A stretch of 10,387 nucleotides of DNA, from assembly GCA_900617975.1 (NCBI GenBank), contig UZAE01002082.1:1-10387 (forward strand). The letters run 5' to 3'. Of this stretch, positions 1-7,181 are shown in pieces. The stretch comes from Rodentolepis nana. Taxonomy: Eukaryota > Platyhelminthes > Cestoda > Cyclophyllidea > Hymenolepididae. The notes under the pieces were generated by a model. It was not told where the DNA came from and did not search any database. It worked only from the letters and a program-made list of their open reading frames with translations. Both the position numbers and the translations under genes were made by a program. Every line of letters begins with the position of its first letter. The first letter of the stretch is position 1.

Positions 1-65
1 CGAAGTCAACTAAAGGGCTAATGATACCTATCACATCGCCTGCCATTTTAAATGGATAAATAAAT
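1..65 (+). mobile_element. SINE-like element, copy E (3' tail only, cut by window start)
   Basis: The first ~65 bases match the 3' end of the short interspersed family seen in full at 1604-2060, 4428-4744 and 8137-8462. Shared landmarks in order are gaagtcaactaaagggctaatgata, broken here as GAAGTCAACTAAAGGG then CTAATGATA, next a variable CC.ATCA..CGCCTGCC segment, then TTTAAAT..ATAAATAAAT. The body lies outside the window, so neither length nor target-site duplication can be judged. The boundary near 65 is approximate because the AT-rich tail grades into flanking DNA. The orientation matches copies A and D. Confidence 0.8.
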
Positions 66-1603
66 TACATTCAACAGTTTCATAACTTTTCAAAGAATTA
101 ACGCAGAGTGAATACTCCTTTCTGGAAAAGCATACTATTTATTTTATGTCTTTGACAGAAACGGATATCGGAAATGTATAACACGCAAAAAGGAAGTATT
201 ATTTGTTGTATGACCTTGTGCTTGTATTGGACAAATCTGTGGTAGCAATGAGAGATGCACTTTCCAAATTTTAAACAGCTTCTAATAATAAAAGTTGTTT
301 TTTTCCATCCACTTTCAGTAATAAGGAGAAAGTGTGCTAGTGGAAGTGAAATACATTAAACAATGCTTATTTTGAGATTAGAATCAAATGGACTTAATTT
401 CTAACTTCCATCCACCTTATTGGCTACAATAGGCATTAATTAGACTAATTAGATATTAACTCAGAAAACTATTTGCGTCATAAGAAAGTCCTATTAAATC
501 TCTCCCCTACAGAAAAGAGAAAGAAAAGGCTTATTTAGAGAAATGTAACCAAATTAACAAAGTTACTGACATTGTATACGGTCCCTCTTCTCTGAATCGA
601 TATACCTTGTTTGTGTTTGCGCTTACCTTAAATTCGCACGCAATTGAGGACCTCTAGTTATAGCTATTAGTTTGAAGGACATTTGGTTTTCATTGGTTTT
701 TTCTAATTTTATGGCATTATATATCCCTAAAACCATTTTGAATTAGACTTAGTTCGAAATTAAATGTACTGGCCGTTTCATTTCATATTAAGTATTAAGT
801 GACGATTTTCTTGGCATTTTGTACTTTTATAGGCTTGCACGTGAGCACACCTTATAGGGAACTTGTAAATCTACTAGTAACCTCTCATTTAATGTAACAA
901 ACTACTATCTGCACAGTTGTTACTCTAACAAATCAAATTATTGAGTTGGAAATGGCCTCATTATTATAGGTAGTTTGAACCTCAATTCTAATGTATGTGA
1001 GTTCTATTAACTCAAAACCTATACGATAGTTACCACAGTTATGCAAGGTAGAATAAGAGCTGTGTACTCTCAGCTAGTTATTCCAAATTCAAGGGTGCTG
1101 AAGGCAAAGGAGGGGAATAGTTACTATTCATCTCCTTCATTTGCTATTCAATTAAGGATGATATATATATGCACACATTTAAATTGAGAAACTAATATTG
1201 TCCCTTCTCATAGGTCTCTATCTCTCTTTAATGCATTAGGTCTTTACAAATATATAGGCGAATTCATATACTCTATTCGTTGTTGCTGAAAACTGTTTTC
1301 ATTTTCACGGGGTTGATAAGAGAATCATAATAGCAGAGCACACTACTGTCACATTGCCGCGAACTTTTACAAAAAGGACTTTTAATGAGAATATTCGCAA
1401 ATTCCGCTAAGTAAATATCCTCTGCCGCACTGATAAAAACACTTTAGACGCATTAAGAAATTACAGAAAGGCAATACAGAGCGTTGTGCAATTGTGCACT
1501 GCTTTCTAGGACTGTACATTAAGAAGTGTGAGCTAATGAGTGCTTTACTGTTTGACATTTTCATCTAAGAAAGTCATCCCGACTGAGCCCATGCAAATGC
1601 CTT
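66..1603. other. AT-rich non-coding stretch, no gene recognised
   Basis: No open frame here looks like a conserved protein. The longest, on the minus strand at 1382-1564 (60 codons), has no recognisable motif and is the size expected by chance in AT-rich DNA. I see no tRNA-like or element-like sequence. Minor items are a short AT dinucleotide run near 1159-1170 and a TAATTAG/CTAATTA palindrome at 437-451. The stretch could be intronic or intergenic; the sequence alone does not decide. Confidence 0.6.
437..451. promoter_or_regulatory. Palindromic homeodomain-type site (weak call)
   Basis: TAATTAG-A-CTAATTA is a perfect inverted repeat of two TAAT cores around one central base, so both strands present TAATTAG. 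Homeodomain proteins bind TAATTA/TAATTG cores, and paired-class ones can bind inverted TAAT sites cooperatively. In DNA this AT-rich such a palindrome may arise by chance, and no promoter or gene is visible nearby, so function is only a possibility. Confidence 0.15.
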
Positions 1604-2060
1604 GGGGTGTGCGATAGACTTATCTCCAAGTGGTGCACACTGGGCAACGTATACTAATACGGCAAGAAGGCCAACAAACCGGCAGTTGACTTCTGACTTC
1701 AAACTACCATGACCCCACTGTATGTCATATTTGACCTCTTCCACAATACTCATCTTACATTTTCTCTGCCTTTTTGTCTGTCTGTCTGTCTCTGTTACAC
1801 CTATAAATCATTATTCCTCTTTGTCTGTCTCCTTTACATCTGTGAATCATTATTCTGTTTTGTGTCTGTCTCTAACATCTGCAAATCATTAATCCCTCCA
1901 CTGTCTCTGGTCTGTCTCTGTTACACCTATAAATCATTATTCCTTCCCCCCTCTCGACTTTTTGTCACTTTGATGTTCCTTCTCCTCTCTATGAAGCCAG
2001 AAGTCAGCTAAATGGCTAATGATAACCATCAAAACGCCTGCAATTTAAAATAAATAACAT
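1604..2060 (+). mobile_element. SINE-like element, copy A (full length, internally expanded)
   Basis: A full copy of the window's short interspersed family. It starts GGGGTGTGCGATAGACTTA at 1604, carries the conserved GGTGCAC..TGGGCAACGTAT head, the CCGGCAGTTGACTTCT block at about 1679-1695, a pyrimidine-rich middle, the CCCTCTCGACTTTTTGTCA block near 1949-1967 and the GGCTAATGATAACCATCA tail, ending AAAATAAATAA near 2057. It is about 455 bp against 317 and 326 bp for the other full copies. The excess is explained by tandem duplication of one pyrimidine-rich segment (1773-1950). Head differences from B, C and D include CTTATCTCCAAG for CTTACCTCCACG and loss of the 3' arm of the outer head stem, so this copy looks more diverged. 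A clean target-site duplication is not seen. Imperfect flank similarity (1576-1586 ATCCCGACTGA, 2063-2072 ATCCGACTGA) is a candidate. The long plus-strand open frame at 1709-2011 lies wholly inside the element and reflects its pyrimidine-rich, stop-poor sequence, not a gene. Confidence 0.85.
1773..1950 (+). repeat. Internal tandem repeat in SINE copy A, ~39-48 bp x 4
   Basis: Four tandem units share a plan: TTTGTCTGTCTC-like stretch, then TTACACCTATAAATCATTATTCC or a variant. The anchor AATCAT occurs at 1806, 1845, 1884 and 1932, giving steps of 39, 39 and 48 bp. The first and fourth units share an identical 33-bp run (1785-1817 and 1911-1943), so they are closer to each other than to the middle two. 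Copies B and C have a single unit at the homologous place, so the expansion is specific to copy A or its lineage. A short TCTG run at 1776-1790 may have helped start slippage. Confidence 0.85.
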
Positions 2061-3072
2061 TAATCCGACTGATTTCAATATGGATTTACATGGTGAATGC
2101 CCTGGGCTCTGAACAATACTGGGCTATTTAAAGGGTAACGCGGCAGGAGAGTAGATGGGCTAGCATTATTATAAGCTGGATTTGTAATTGCACAGTGGAG
2201 TGAGTGGAAGGAAGAGTTAATACATGTGACAATTCGAGAATTCTGGCATGGTGTGAGAGACAGAAATAGTTGGTCTATATTTGAGTGCAGTGGGTAGTGA
2301 TGCCAGTGTGTACATTATGGTATGAGTTTCTACTATCCAACAATAACGCCTTGACAATATTAAAAAGAATAGCTAACTAAGTCTGCGGGTATGGGGTTCA
2401 CTTTATCTGTAGGTAACTCAGTGAGGTTGATGATTTCATGGGGTGTACAGAAAGATTTCGAGGTATTTGCTATAATGGTGAATCGGAAGGCATGTCAATG
2501 ACAATTGGTTCCTGCATTTAGTGCTAATTAATATCTTCAAGTGTTCCTCATCCTGGTTCTTATCGATTGCAGTCTGGTACGACTCGCTCATCTACATCAT
2601 TTATATTTGATCTTAACCTCCGCACCCTAAACTCCGCACCCTAAACAACCACTGTTGTCAGCAGAAATTAGAGAGTCAAAGCCGACTTTCAATAAGCCTT
2701 TTGAAGAAGAATTTGTAACTTATGGAAGGCAAGTTTTAATTTGTATATGAAATCATAACGAGAAACTTTAAATGAATCACTTGATTTGCAGTCTTTTACC
2801 GTGTATTAACACAACCAATTAATCAATCAGTCTCTGCTTAGTTTAAATGTTTACTAACTAAATCGTAGATCTGGTAGGAGGTAGCATAATCAAATGAATC
2901 ACAAATACTCCGAATCAGAAAGAGGACGGAATTAGGCTAATAGCTGAGGTTTTCACTTTTGGTCCTACATTATCCTAAAATCGATATTTCAGTCCATTAA
3001 AAAATTGAACTTACTAGGGCACCGAGTGAGGCTTTACTGTAAACTAACAAGCGCATCGTAAATATTTGATTT

Positions 3073-3073
<1 letters not shown>
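2061..3073. other. AT-rich non-coding stretch with a small direct repeat
   Basis: No gene, RNA or mobile element was recognised. The one local structure is a perfect 14-bp tandem duplication, CTCCGCACCCTAAA at 2618-2631 and 2632-2645. It contains CCCTAAA, the plant-type telomere unit, but with only two copies and a non-telomeric period this is a simple duplication. The start of the stretch may include an imperfect duplicate of the left flank of SINE copy A (2063-2101). Confidence 0.6.

Positions 3074-3121
<48 letters not shown>
3074..3121 (+). repeat. (AC)24 microsatellite
   Basis: Twenty-four uninterrupted AC dinucleotides, flanked by TTTG on the left and CAACAG on the right. A pure tract of this length is expected to be length-polymorphic between individuals. 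No transposon tail is obvious immediately next to it. Confidence 0.98.
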
Positions 3122-3122
<1 letters not shown>

Positions 3123-3542
3123 AACAGTAACATTCTGTTGCTCTATTTATGTCAGCAAAATTTACACTGGTATCTTAAGTGATATTAGTACCTTCAGCCT
3201 TGATAGCTCTCTCCACTCCATCGGCTCTGTCTTAAAACCAGTAAGTGAAGACGTAGCTTGACCTGTAAAGCTATTTAGAAGTTAAAAGACACAGTTACAA
3301 TCCAATGTTCGCGTTTCCGTTCTCATAATATCAATCTTAGAAACTTAATAATGGAAATTAACGTTAGAATAGTATTTGTTTTCAATTCATAAATATCATC
3401 AATGGAAACCGGAGCGAGATGACAAGTTGGACGATTTTTATGGCCAATCGATCAAAAGTGGGCCGAATGGAAGGTGAATGGCTGTGAATCAGAACGATGC
3501 TAGGAGCAAAATCAAATTAGTCAATCGTTTCACCAAACTTGA
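3122..3542. other. AT-rich non-coding stretch upstream of the LINE relic
   Basis: No recognisable coding motif was found. I looked here for the rest of the retrotransposon ORF (RNase H or reverse transcriptase motifs) continuing into 3543-4360 and did not see it. The relic therefore appears 5'-truncated, as is usual for LINE copies, although the exact junction is unclear. Confidence 0.5.
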
Positions 3543-3641
3543 TTTTCTTATAAATGGGTTGTACAATATTTGCTTATAAGGAGAAATAGTGGACAGTGGC
3601 ACTCTCCGACATACCCGGCGGCGAGAATCGAAGCCGTTGCT

Positions 3642-3710
3642 GAGTTTAGACTACGTATCGGACAGGATTGCCCCGTTGATGAGTTTAGACTACGTACCGA
3701 ACACGATTGC
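3642..3710 (+). repeat. 39-bp in-frame duplication coding EFRLRxGxDC
   Basis: The codons for EFRLRIGQDC (3642-3671) and EFRLRTEHDC (3681-3710) are 39 bp apart. Including the preceding GTTG.TGAG the two copies agree at about 33 of 37 positions. The duplication preserves reading frame. Differences between the units show it is not very recent or has decayed since. Confidence 0.8.
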
Positions 3711-3720
3711 CTATCAAAAC

Positions 3721-3890
3721 ACCTTCACAGATTGGGAGTATACACTCAACTCACATGTACACCTTCACAGATTGGGAGTATACACTCAACCCACATGGAC
3801 CTTCACAGATTGGGAGTATACACTCAACCCACATGCCCCCTATGTAGCCTGGGAGTATACACTCAACCCACATGCCCTCTATGTAACCTA
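3721..3890 (+). repeat. ~39-bp tandem repeat coding HLHRLGVYTQ-PTCPLC
   Basis: Units begin ACCTTCACAGATTGGGAG at 3721, 3761 and 3799; a fourth, shortened unit begins at TGGGAG (3850). TGGGAG recurs at 3733, 3773, 3811 and 3850, steps of 40, 38 and 39 bp. The 40-bp step moves unit 2 out of frame and the 38-bp step restores unit 3, so these are DNA-level duplications without coding constraint. Units differ by only a few bases, making this the youngest-looking part of the relic. There are no unique spacers, so this is not a CRISPR-type array. Confidence 0.9.
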
Positions 3891-4078
3891 AACTAAACCC
3901 ACATGCCCTCTATGTAACCTACAGGAGGAAACGGCTCAGCCCCCTTCGTAACCTCAGGAGGAAATGAAGAAGACCCACCTGATTCGGTGTCCAGCCCTAA
4001 AGACAAGGAAACCCACATGCCCTCTATGTAACCTACAGGAGGAAATGGTATCATGCCCCCTATGTAACCTGCAGGAGG
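3831..4078 (+). repeat. Repeated CPLCNLQEEM-coding segments and a ~118-bp higher-order duplication
   Basis: ACATGCCC(C/T)CTATGTA(A/G)CCT occurs at 3831, 3870, 3902 and 4016, with a fifth copy from 4052. Several are followed by (T)ACAGGAGGAAA(T/C)GG or a close variant. The block AGGAGGAAATG(A/G)AGAAGAC.CACC...TTCGGTGTCCAG appears at about 3957-3993 and again at about 4075-4112, about 118 bp apart, so a larger unit has also been duplicated. In the second block an extra base between CAC and TTCGG shifts the frame and removes the RCPAL residues. Confidence 0.85.
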
Positions 4079-4107
4079 AAATGGAGAAGACGCACCTTAC
4101 TTCGGTG

Positions 4108-4281
4108 TCCAGTCCTAAAGACAACGACGGAAAGCCAGAGACACGGGGAAGCAAGAAGACTGCTAATGAACTGCTATTAATTAACCGCTATAAATGTAAT
4201 CCAGCTCTAAAGACAAGGACGGAAAGCCAGAGATACTGTTAAGCAAGAAGACTGCTAATGAACTGCTATTAATTAACTGCC
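4108..4281 (+). repeat. 92-bp direct duplication at the LINE C-terminus
   Basis: TCCAG(TC/CT)CTAAAGACAA.GACGG followed by AAAGCCAGAGA begins at 4108 and again at 4200, an offset of 92 bp. Both copies continue through GCAAGAAGACTGCTAATGAA to CTGCTATTAATTAA(C/T)GC. They encode TESQRY and then ARRLLMNCY-stop in one frame. A third copy of the CCAGCCCTAAAGACAAGGA portion lies at 3991-4009. Confidence 0.85.
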
Positions 4282-4360
4282 GCAAGAAGACAGCTAATGA
4301 ATTGCTATTAATTAACTGCTACAAAGAAGACAGCTAATGAACTGCTATTAATTAACTGCT
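4243..4360 (+). repeat. 39-40 bp terminal tandem repeat, three units
   Basis: Three adjoining units, 4243-4281, 4282-4320 and 4321-4360, each carry AAGAAGAC(T/A)GCTAATGAA followed by (C/T)TGCTATTAATTAACTGC. GCTAATG starts at 4254, 4293 and 4333, steps of 39 and 40 bp; an outlying copy is at 4162. Each unit holds the presumed last codons of the LINE ORF (ARRLLMNCY) and its stop, so the array straddles the ORF end and the 3' untranslated region. An ATATATATA run (4361-4369) follows, possibly the original element end or the insertion site. Confidence 0.9.
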
Positions 4361-4386
4361 ATATATATACCCGCCCACCCATGGGG

Positions 4387-4427
4387 AAAGCTGAAGTGAA
4401 AATTTAGGGGCTAATGATAAATATCAT
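4387..4427 (+). mobile_element. SINE-like element, copy F: older tail, left part (split by copy B)
   Basis: AAAGCTGAAGTGAAAATTTAGGGGCTAATGATA aligns, with gaps, to the family tail (GAAGCC.GAAG.CA.CTAAA.GGCTAATGATA) and has the same orientation as copies A, D and E. Removing copy B and one 14-bp repeat joins this to AAAGCCTGTCATTTGAAATAA at 4759, restoring the order seen in other tails (GGCTAATGATA, ATCA, GCCTGYCATTT, AAATAA). No head or middle of this copy is found upstream, where the LINE relic lies, so it is 5'-truncated or only distantly related. Confidence 0.6.
4414..4427 (+). repeat. 14-bp target-site duplication, left, of SINE copy B
   Basis: ATGATAAATATCAT immediately precedes copy B and is repeated exactly right after it at 4745-4758. 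A perfect 14-bp direct repeat at both edges of an element is the signature of LINE-type target-primed insertion. Confidence 0.85.
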
Positions 4428-4744
4428 TTATTTATATTAAATGGCAGGCGTCTTGATGGTTATCATTAGCCCTTTAGTTGCCTTCAGGCTTCACAGAAGG
4501 GAAGGAACATCAAATTGAATAAAAGTCGAGAGGGGGAAGAGAGGAATGTTTCAAAGATATACAAGAGACGAACACAAAGGTAGAACAAAGGTGAGATGAG
4601 TACTGTGAAATAGTCGAATATGGCATAGACTTGGGTGATGGTAGTTTGAAGTGAGAAGTCAACTGCCAGTAAATAGACTTTTTTGCCGTATGAATATACG
4701 TTGCCCAGGGTGCACCACGTGGAGGTAAGTCTATCGCACACCCC
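4428..4744 (-). mobile_element. SINE-like element, copy B (full length, 317 bp)
   Basis: A complete family member on the minus strand. Reading that strand it begins GGGGTGTGCGATAGACTTAC (4744 downward), continues CCACGTGGTGCACCCTGGGC, then AACGTAT-ATTC-ATACGGC, CAGTTGACTTCTCACTTC, a pyrimidine-rich middle, CCCCCTCTCGACTTTT and CTAAAGGGCTAATGATAACC, and ends ATTTAATATAAATAA at 4428. Both edges are fixed by the 14-bp target-site duplication. It has one copy of the segment that is fourfold in copy A. There are no terminal inverted repeats, which argues against a MITE-type DNA transposon. The minus-strand open frames (4484-4741 and 4510-4770) lie within it and are not conserved: the aligned frame in copy A meets a stop after about 17 codons. 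Canonical tRNA-type A and B boxes are not evident, so its promoter class is undetermined. Confidence 0.9.
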
Positions 4745-4784
4745 ATGATAAATATCATAAAGCCTGTCATTTGAAATAATATTT
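4745..4784 (+). mobile_element. SINE-like copy F: older tail, right part, starting with the 14-bp duplication
   Basis: ATGATAAATATCAT (4745-4758) is the right target-site duplication of copy B. The following AAAGCCTGTCATTTGAAATAAT aligns with the family tail CGCCTGYCATTTAAAATAAATAA on the plus strand. It continues the tail interrupted at 4427, so copy B landed inside an older relative in the opposite orientation. Confidence 0.7.
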
Positions 4785-6823
4785 GCTTATATTCCTAAAA
4801 TTAAATTTAATGATTTGCTTCTTGGTTTACCTATTAATTTATTTCCACATTCAGTTTTGTCACTTCGTTCCAATATTAGAAATCTTGAGAAAGCGGACAG
4901 TTATTAAAACTCCAAATCGAGCATTTTCGGTTCGAACCGCCTATTTTTTGGACCTTTTTCAGACTTAGACGTGTAAGATTACACTTAAAGAAATCCATCA
5001 CTGACATTATGACCCAACAGGTCAATCACTCATTCCCCTTACACCCAATTCTATCTAAGAAAGAGAAGTTTGAGCTATAAATCTAATTTCTACCCCTTCC
5101 AAGAGGTGGATTGTTTGTAACTCTTTAAAATGAGCTACCGAGTGAGTTATGAAAGTCACGAATAAACTGAATTTATTGTTAAGCAAAACATAAATAAAGT
5201 CTGGACTATAAGGTAGTTCACTTTTATTGCGAAACATGCCAAGGTGAGATTGAGATCTGTCGCTAATTTTATTAATTCCTGTTAATAATTGCAACTTCAT
5301 TTTCTAATCCTGAGTAGTAAAATTTTTTCCATAGTGTACGAGAAAATTAAGATACCCTAATTGGGATTTCCTTTCAGATGCAAATCAAGCGGTTCGCGTT
5401 TGTCGATGCTTCCTACTAAGATCACCGATCATAGAAAATCAATATTCTTAAATCCGTTTCGACTCATTTAGCTAGTTATCGCTGTCGTTTGTGGCATAAA
5501 AATGGTCGAGTGACGAGTTTGTTCTTGTCTACTGAAGACAATGGATACGGTGGATCTCATTAAAAGGACTCTGCATCGAAGTAGGTTGGACGAGAAGTAA
5601 AAGTAGATCAGAAACGCAGTTACTTATTATAAAAATGTTTTTTGAATATATAGGTAATTCACATGAATTATTCTTGCAGAAAATAATAGCAAAAACCCTA
5701 TTCTTATCAGATAGTGATAAAGTGAATGCGATTTTCGGATAAATAATTTGGTATTAAGTGAAACCAATCTAATTTTCATGCAAATATTGACCTCATCAAA
5801 ATTTATTTGAAAAATTTATCATATTATTTGCAATATAGCATTTCTAGCTCTAATACTATCACTAGTACTTGAGATTTTATTCTTGGCATCGATTGCGCCT
5901 ACAGCCAACTACAGTCAACACCGAACAGACTTGCCTATCTTGTCATTCATTCATGATAAGTGATACTTGAGGTATTTTTCACAGGAGACAACGCAATAAA
6001 AGATTTTAACAAAAGACCTCCTATTTTAGCAATTATTGTATGCAGAAAAAGTTTGAAGTAAGCGAAAGCTTCGATAGCCATTAGAGTCTATATTGCCATG
6101 TCTACTTTTAAAGGTGATCCTTGACATCAAGCGGTGGTACCCTAAATTACTTAAACAAGCAGATTATCTGCAAATAAGTGAATTAAATTAGGTCTACAAA
6201 GCACACTATTCTTCAAAACGCATTTCCTATCTTTAAAAAAGACTTCACCCCCATTGTCGTTACTTTTGGATTTATTCAAAGTTTACCGCCTTTCATTCAT
6301 ACCACAAAGCCAGTTAGAGGTATAATCTCAATTCTTGCAGTATCAGTATTGACGATAACACTTGATGGTATTAAGTTCAGAAGCCCTCAATAATTTGCGG
6401 CACATTAAAATGTAGAAAGTTATTGCTTTCCTTTCAGCCATCTTTGAACCCTAGCTCCAAAATTTAAAAAATGACATGTCAAATAAGAATTTCCCAGAGA
6501 CTGACTTTTAAATTTTAAGAAACAAAAATAGATTTAATTATTAATCAAAGATTACATCCCCGTCTTGAAAATTCAAAAAACGAAGGATGTTTTTGCCGTA
6601 GGATTAAATTTTTTTGACATTCATCCTACTTCGTAAATTTTGCATTTAACTAAACACCTACGCGAAGTCTCAAAATTTTTAAAAAGTTGCCTTTTTCATT
6701 TAAAGTTTATAAGCCAAGCAAGGAGGCTAGGAAAATGTAGATAAATGACATGTATTTACCAGGTTGTTTATCATATAATTTGGCCAGTTGTTTAATAATC
6801 GGAATAATCGATATTAATCGACG

Positions 6824-6861
6824 AAGCTAATTGGCTAATAAAGGCCATTTAAATTAAATAA
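6824..6861 (+). mobile_element. Possible very decayed SINE-like tail fragment
   Basis: AGCTAATTGGCTAAT followed by CCATTTAAATTAAATAAT resembles the copy A tail (AGCTAAATGGCTAAT ... GCAATTTAAAATAAATAA), with the intervening ATAACCATCAAAACGC block shortened to about five bases. The matching parts are AT-rich and short, so chance similarity is a real alternative. Confidence 0.25.
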
Positions 6862-7154
6862 TGGTAAAAAGATAAATGCGTTAGTAAAAGGCGTGCCATA
6901 AAAGTGCAAAATTATGAACCAGGAGGCAGGAGCTGTTTTTCTTGCGCCTTTCAAAAGATATTTTGAGAAATGTGCATGAAATATATGAAATCTTGACACA
7001 ATCTATGTATTGTCTGTGTCTCTGGTTTACGACAATTGAGCAATTGAGCTAAAAATGTCAAAAGAGTCATGCATTGAGGTAATATAGGAGTTAAATAGCC
7101 TGAAAAATTCCAGAATGCTAATGCATCTTTCTTTGGCAACATTCAAATAGTGTG

Positions 7155-7181
7155 TTGTAATAAGCTGCAGGCTTATTACAA
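7155..7181. repeat. Perfect inverted repeat, 11-bp arms with 5-nt loop
   Basis: TTGTAATAAGC and its exact complement GCTTATTACAA flank TGCAG. The flanking bases do not extend the pairing. Neither arm matches the SINE-like family or the LINE relic. It could form a hairpin in single-stranded DNA or RNA, but no T-run or other context gives it a role. Confidence 0.8.

Larger units (their letters stand above)
3543..4360 (+). pseudogene. Decayed, internally duplicated C-terminus and 3' end of a non-LTR retrotransposon ORF2
   Basis: Translation of the plus strand shows, in N-to-C order, modules typical of the far C-terminus of Jockey-like LINE polyproteins, after the reverse transcriptase and RNase H domains: EFRLRxGxDC (3642-3671 and 3681-3710), HLHRLGVYTQ (from 3720, repeated), CPLCNLQEEM (five CPLC-coding sites at 3834, 3873, 3904, 4018 and 4054), THLIRCPALK (3973-4002) and ESQRY followed by ARRLLMNCY and a stop. 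CPLC together with the H and C of THLIRC fits the C-x2-C-x9-H-x3-C zinc knuckle of that family. The frame switches several times (modulo 0 to about 3896, modulo 1 from about 3904, a 1-bp shift near 4097) and stops interrupt it at 3894-3896 and 4240-4242, so it is non-functional. No upstream enzyme domains are visible. Nearly every module is present more than once, in order, by local tandem duplication. Assignment to a LINE C-terminus is from motif recognition only; the exact family is not known. Confidence 0.75.

Noticed and set aside
1709..2011. 100-codon plus-strand open frame, cysteine- and leucine-rich, looking like a secreted or membrane peptide
   Set aside because: It lies wholly inside SINE copy A and its repeats are the pyrimidine-rich tandem units. 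Such sequence is stop-poor by composition, and copies B and C do not preserve a start or a common full-length frame.
2618..2645. CCCTAAA twice, like a plant-type interstitial telomere repeat
   Set aside because: Only two occurrences at a 14-bp spacing, as part of a simple 14-bp duplication.
3721..3890. Regularly spaced repeats resembling a CRISPR array
   Set aside because: The units are directly adjoining with no unique spacers, the genome is clearly eukaryotic in character, and the repeat encodes a LINE protein segment.
3964..4242. 92-codon open frame with CPLC motifs as a possible new zinc-binding protein
   Set aside because: The CxxC motifs belong to the LINE C-terminal knuckle repeated by DNA duplication. 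A frameshift separates them from the histidine-cysteine half in the later copy, and neighbouring modules are in other frames.
4484..4741. Open frames in copies B and C (also 4510-4770 and 8152-8469) as possible element-encoded proteins
   Set aside because: They are either the pyrimidine-rich strand of the element or its antisense. In copy A the frame aligned with the copy B start has a stop after about 17 codons, so no protein is conserved.
4928..4948. CGGTTCGAACCG followed by a T-run, resembling a tRNA T-arm (B box) with a Pol III terminator
   Set aside because: The would-be T stem does not pair beyond the first base pair when the TTC loop is placed, and no matching A box, anticodon arm or acceptor stem is found upstream.
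5055..5300. Minus-strand open frame containing LPYSPD, which recalls the mariner transposase PYSPD motif
   Set aside because: The residues around it do not match the rest of the mariner catalytic region and there are no terminal inverted repeats nearby. A six-residue match is not enough.
1591..5785. Three ATGCAAAT octamers (1591-1598, 5378-5385, 5778-5785) as POU-factor sites
   Set aside because: In AT-rich DNA of this length about one is expected by chance. They are scattered, and the first abuts a SINE insertion.
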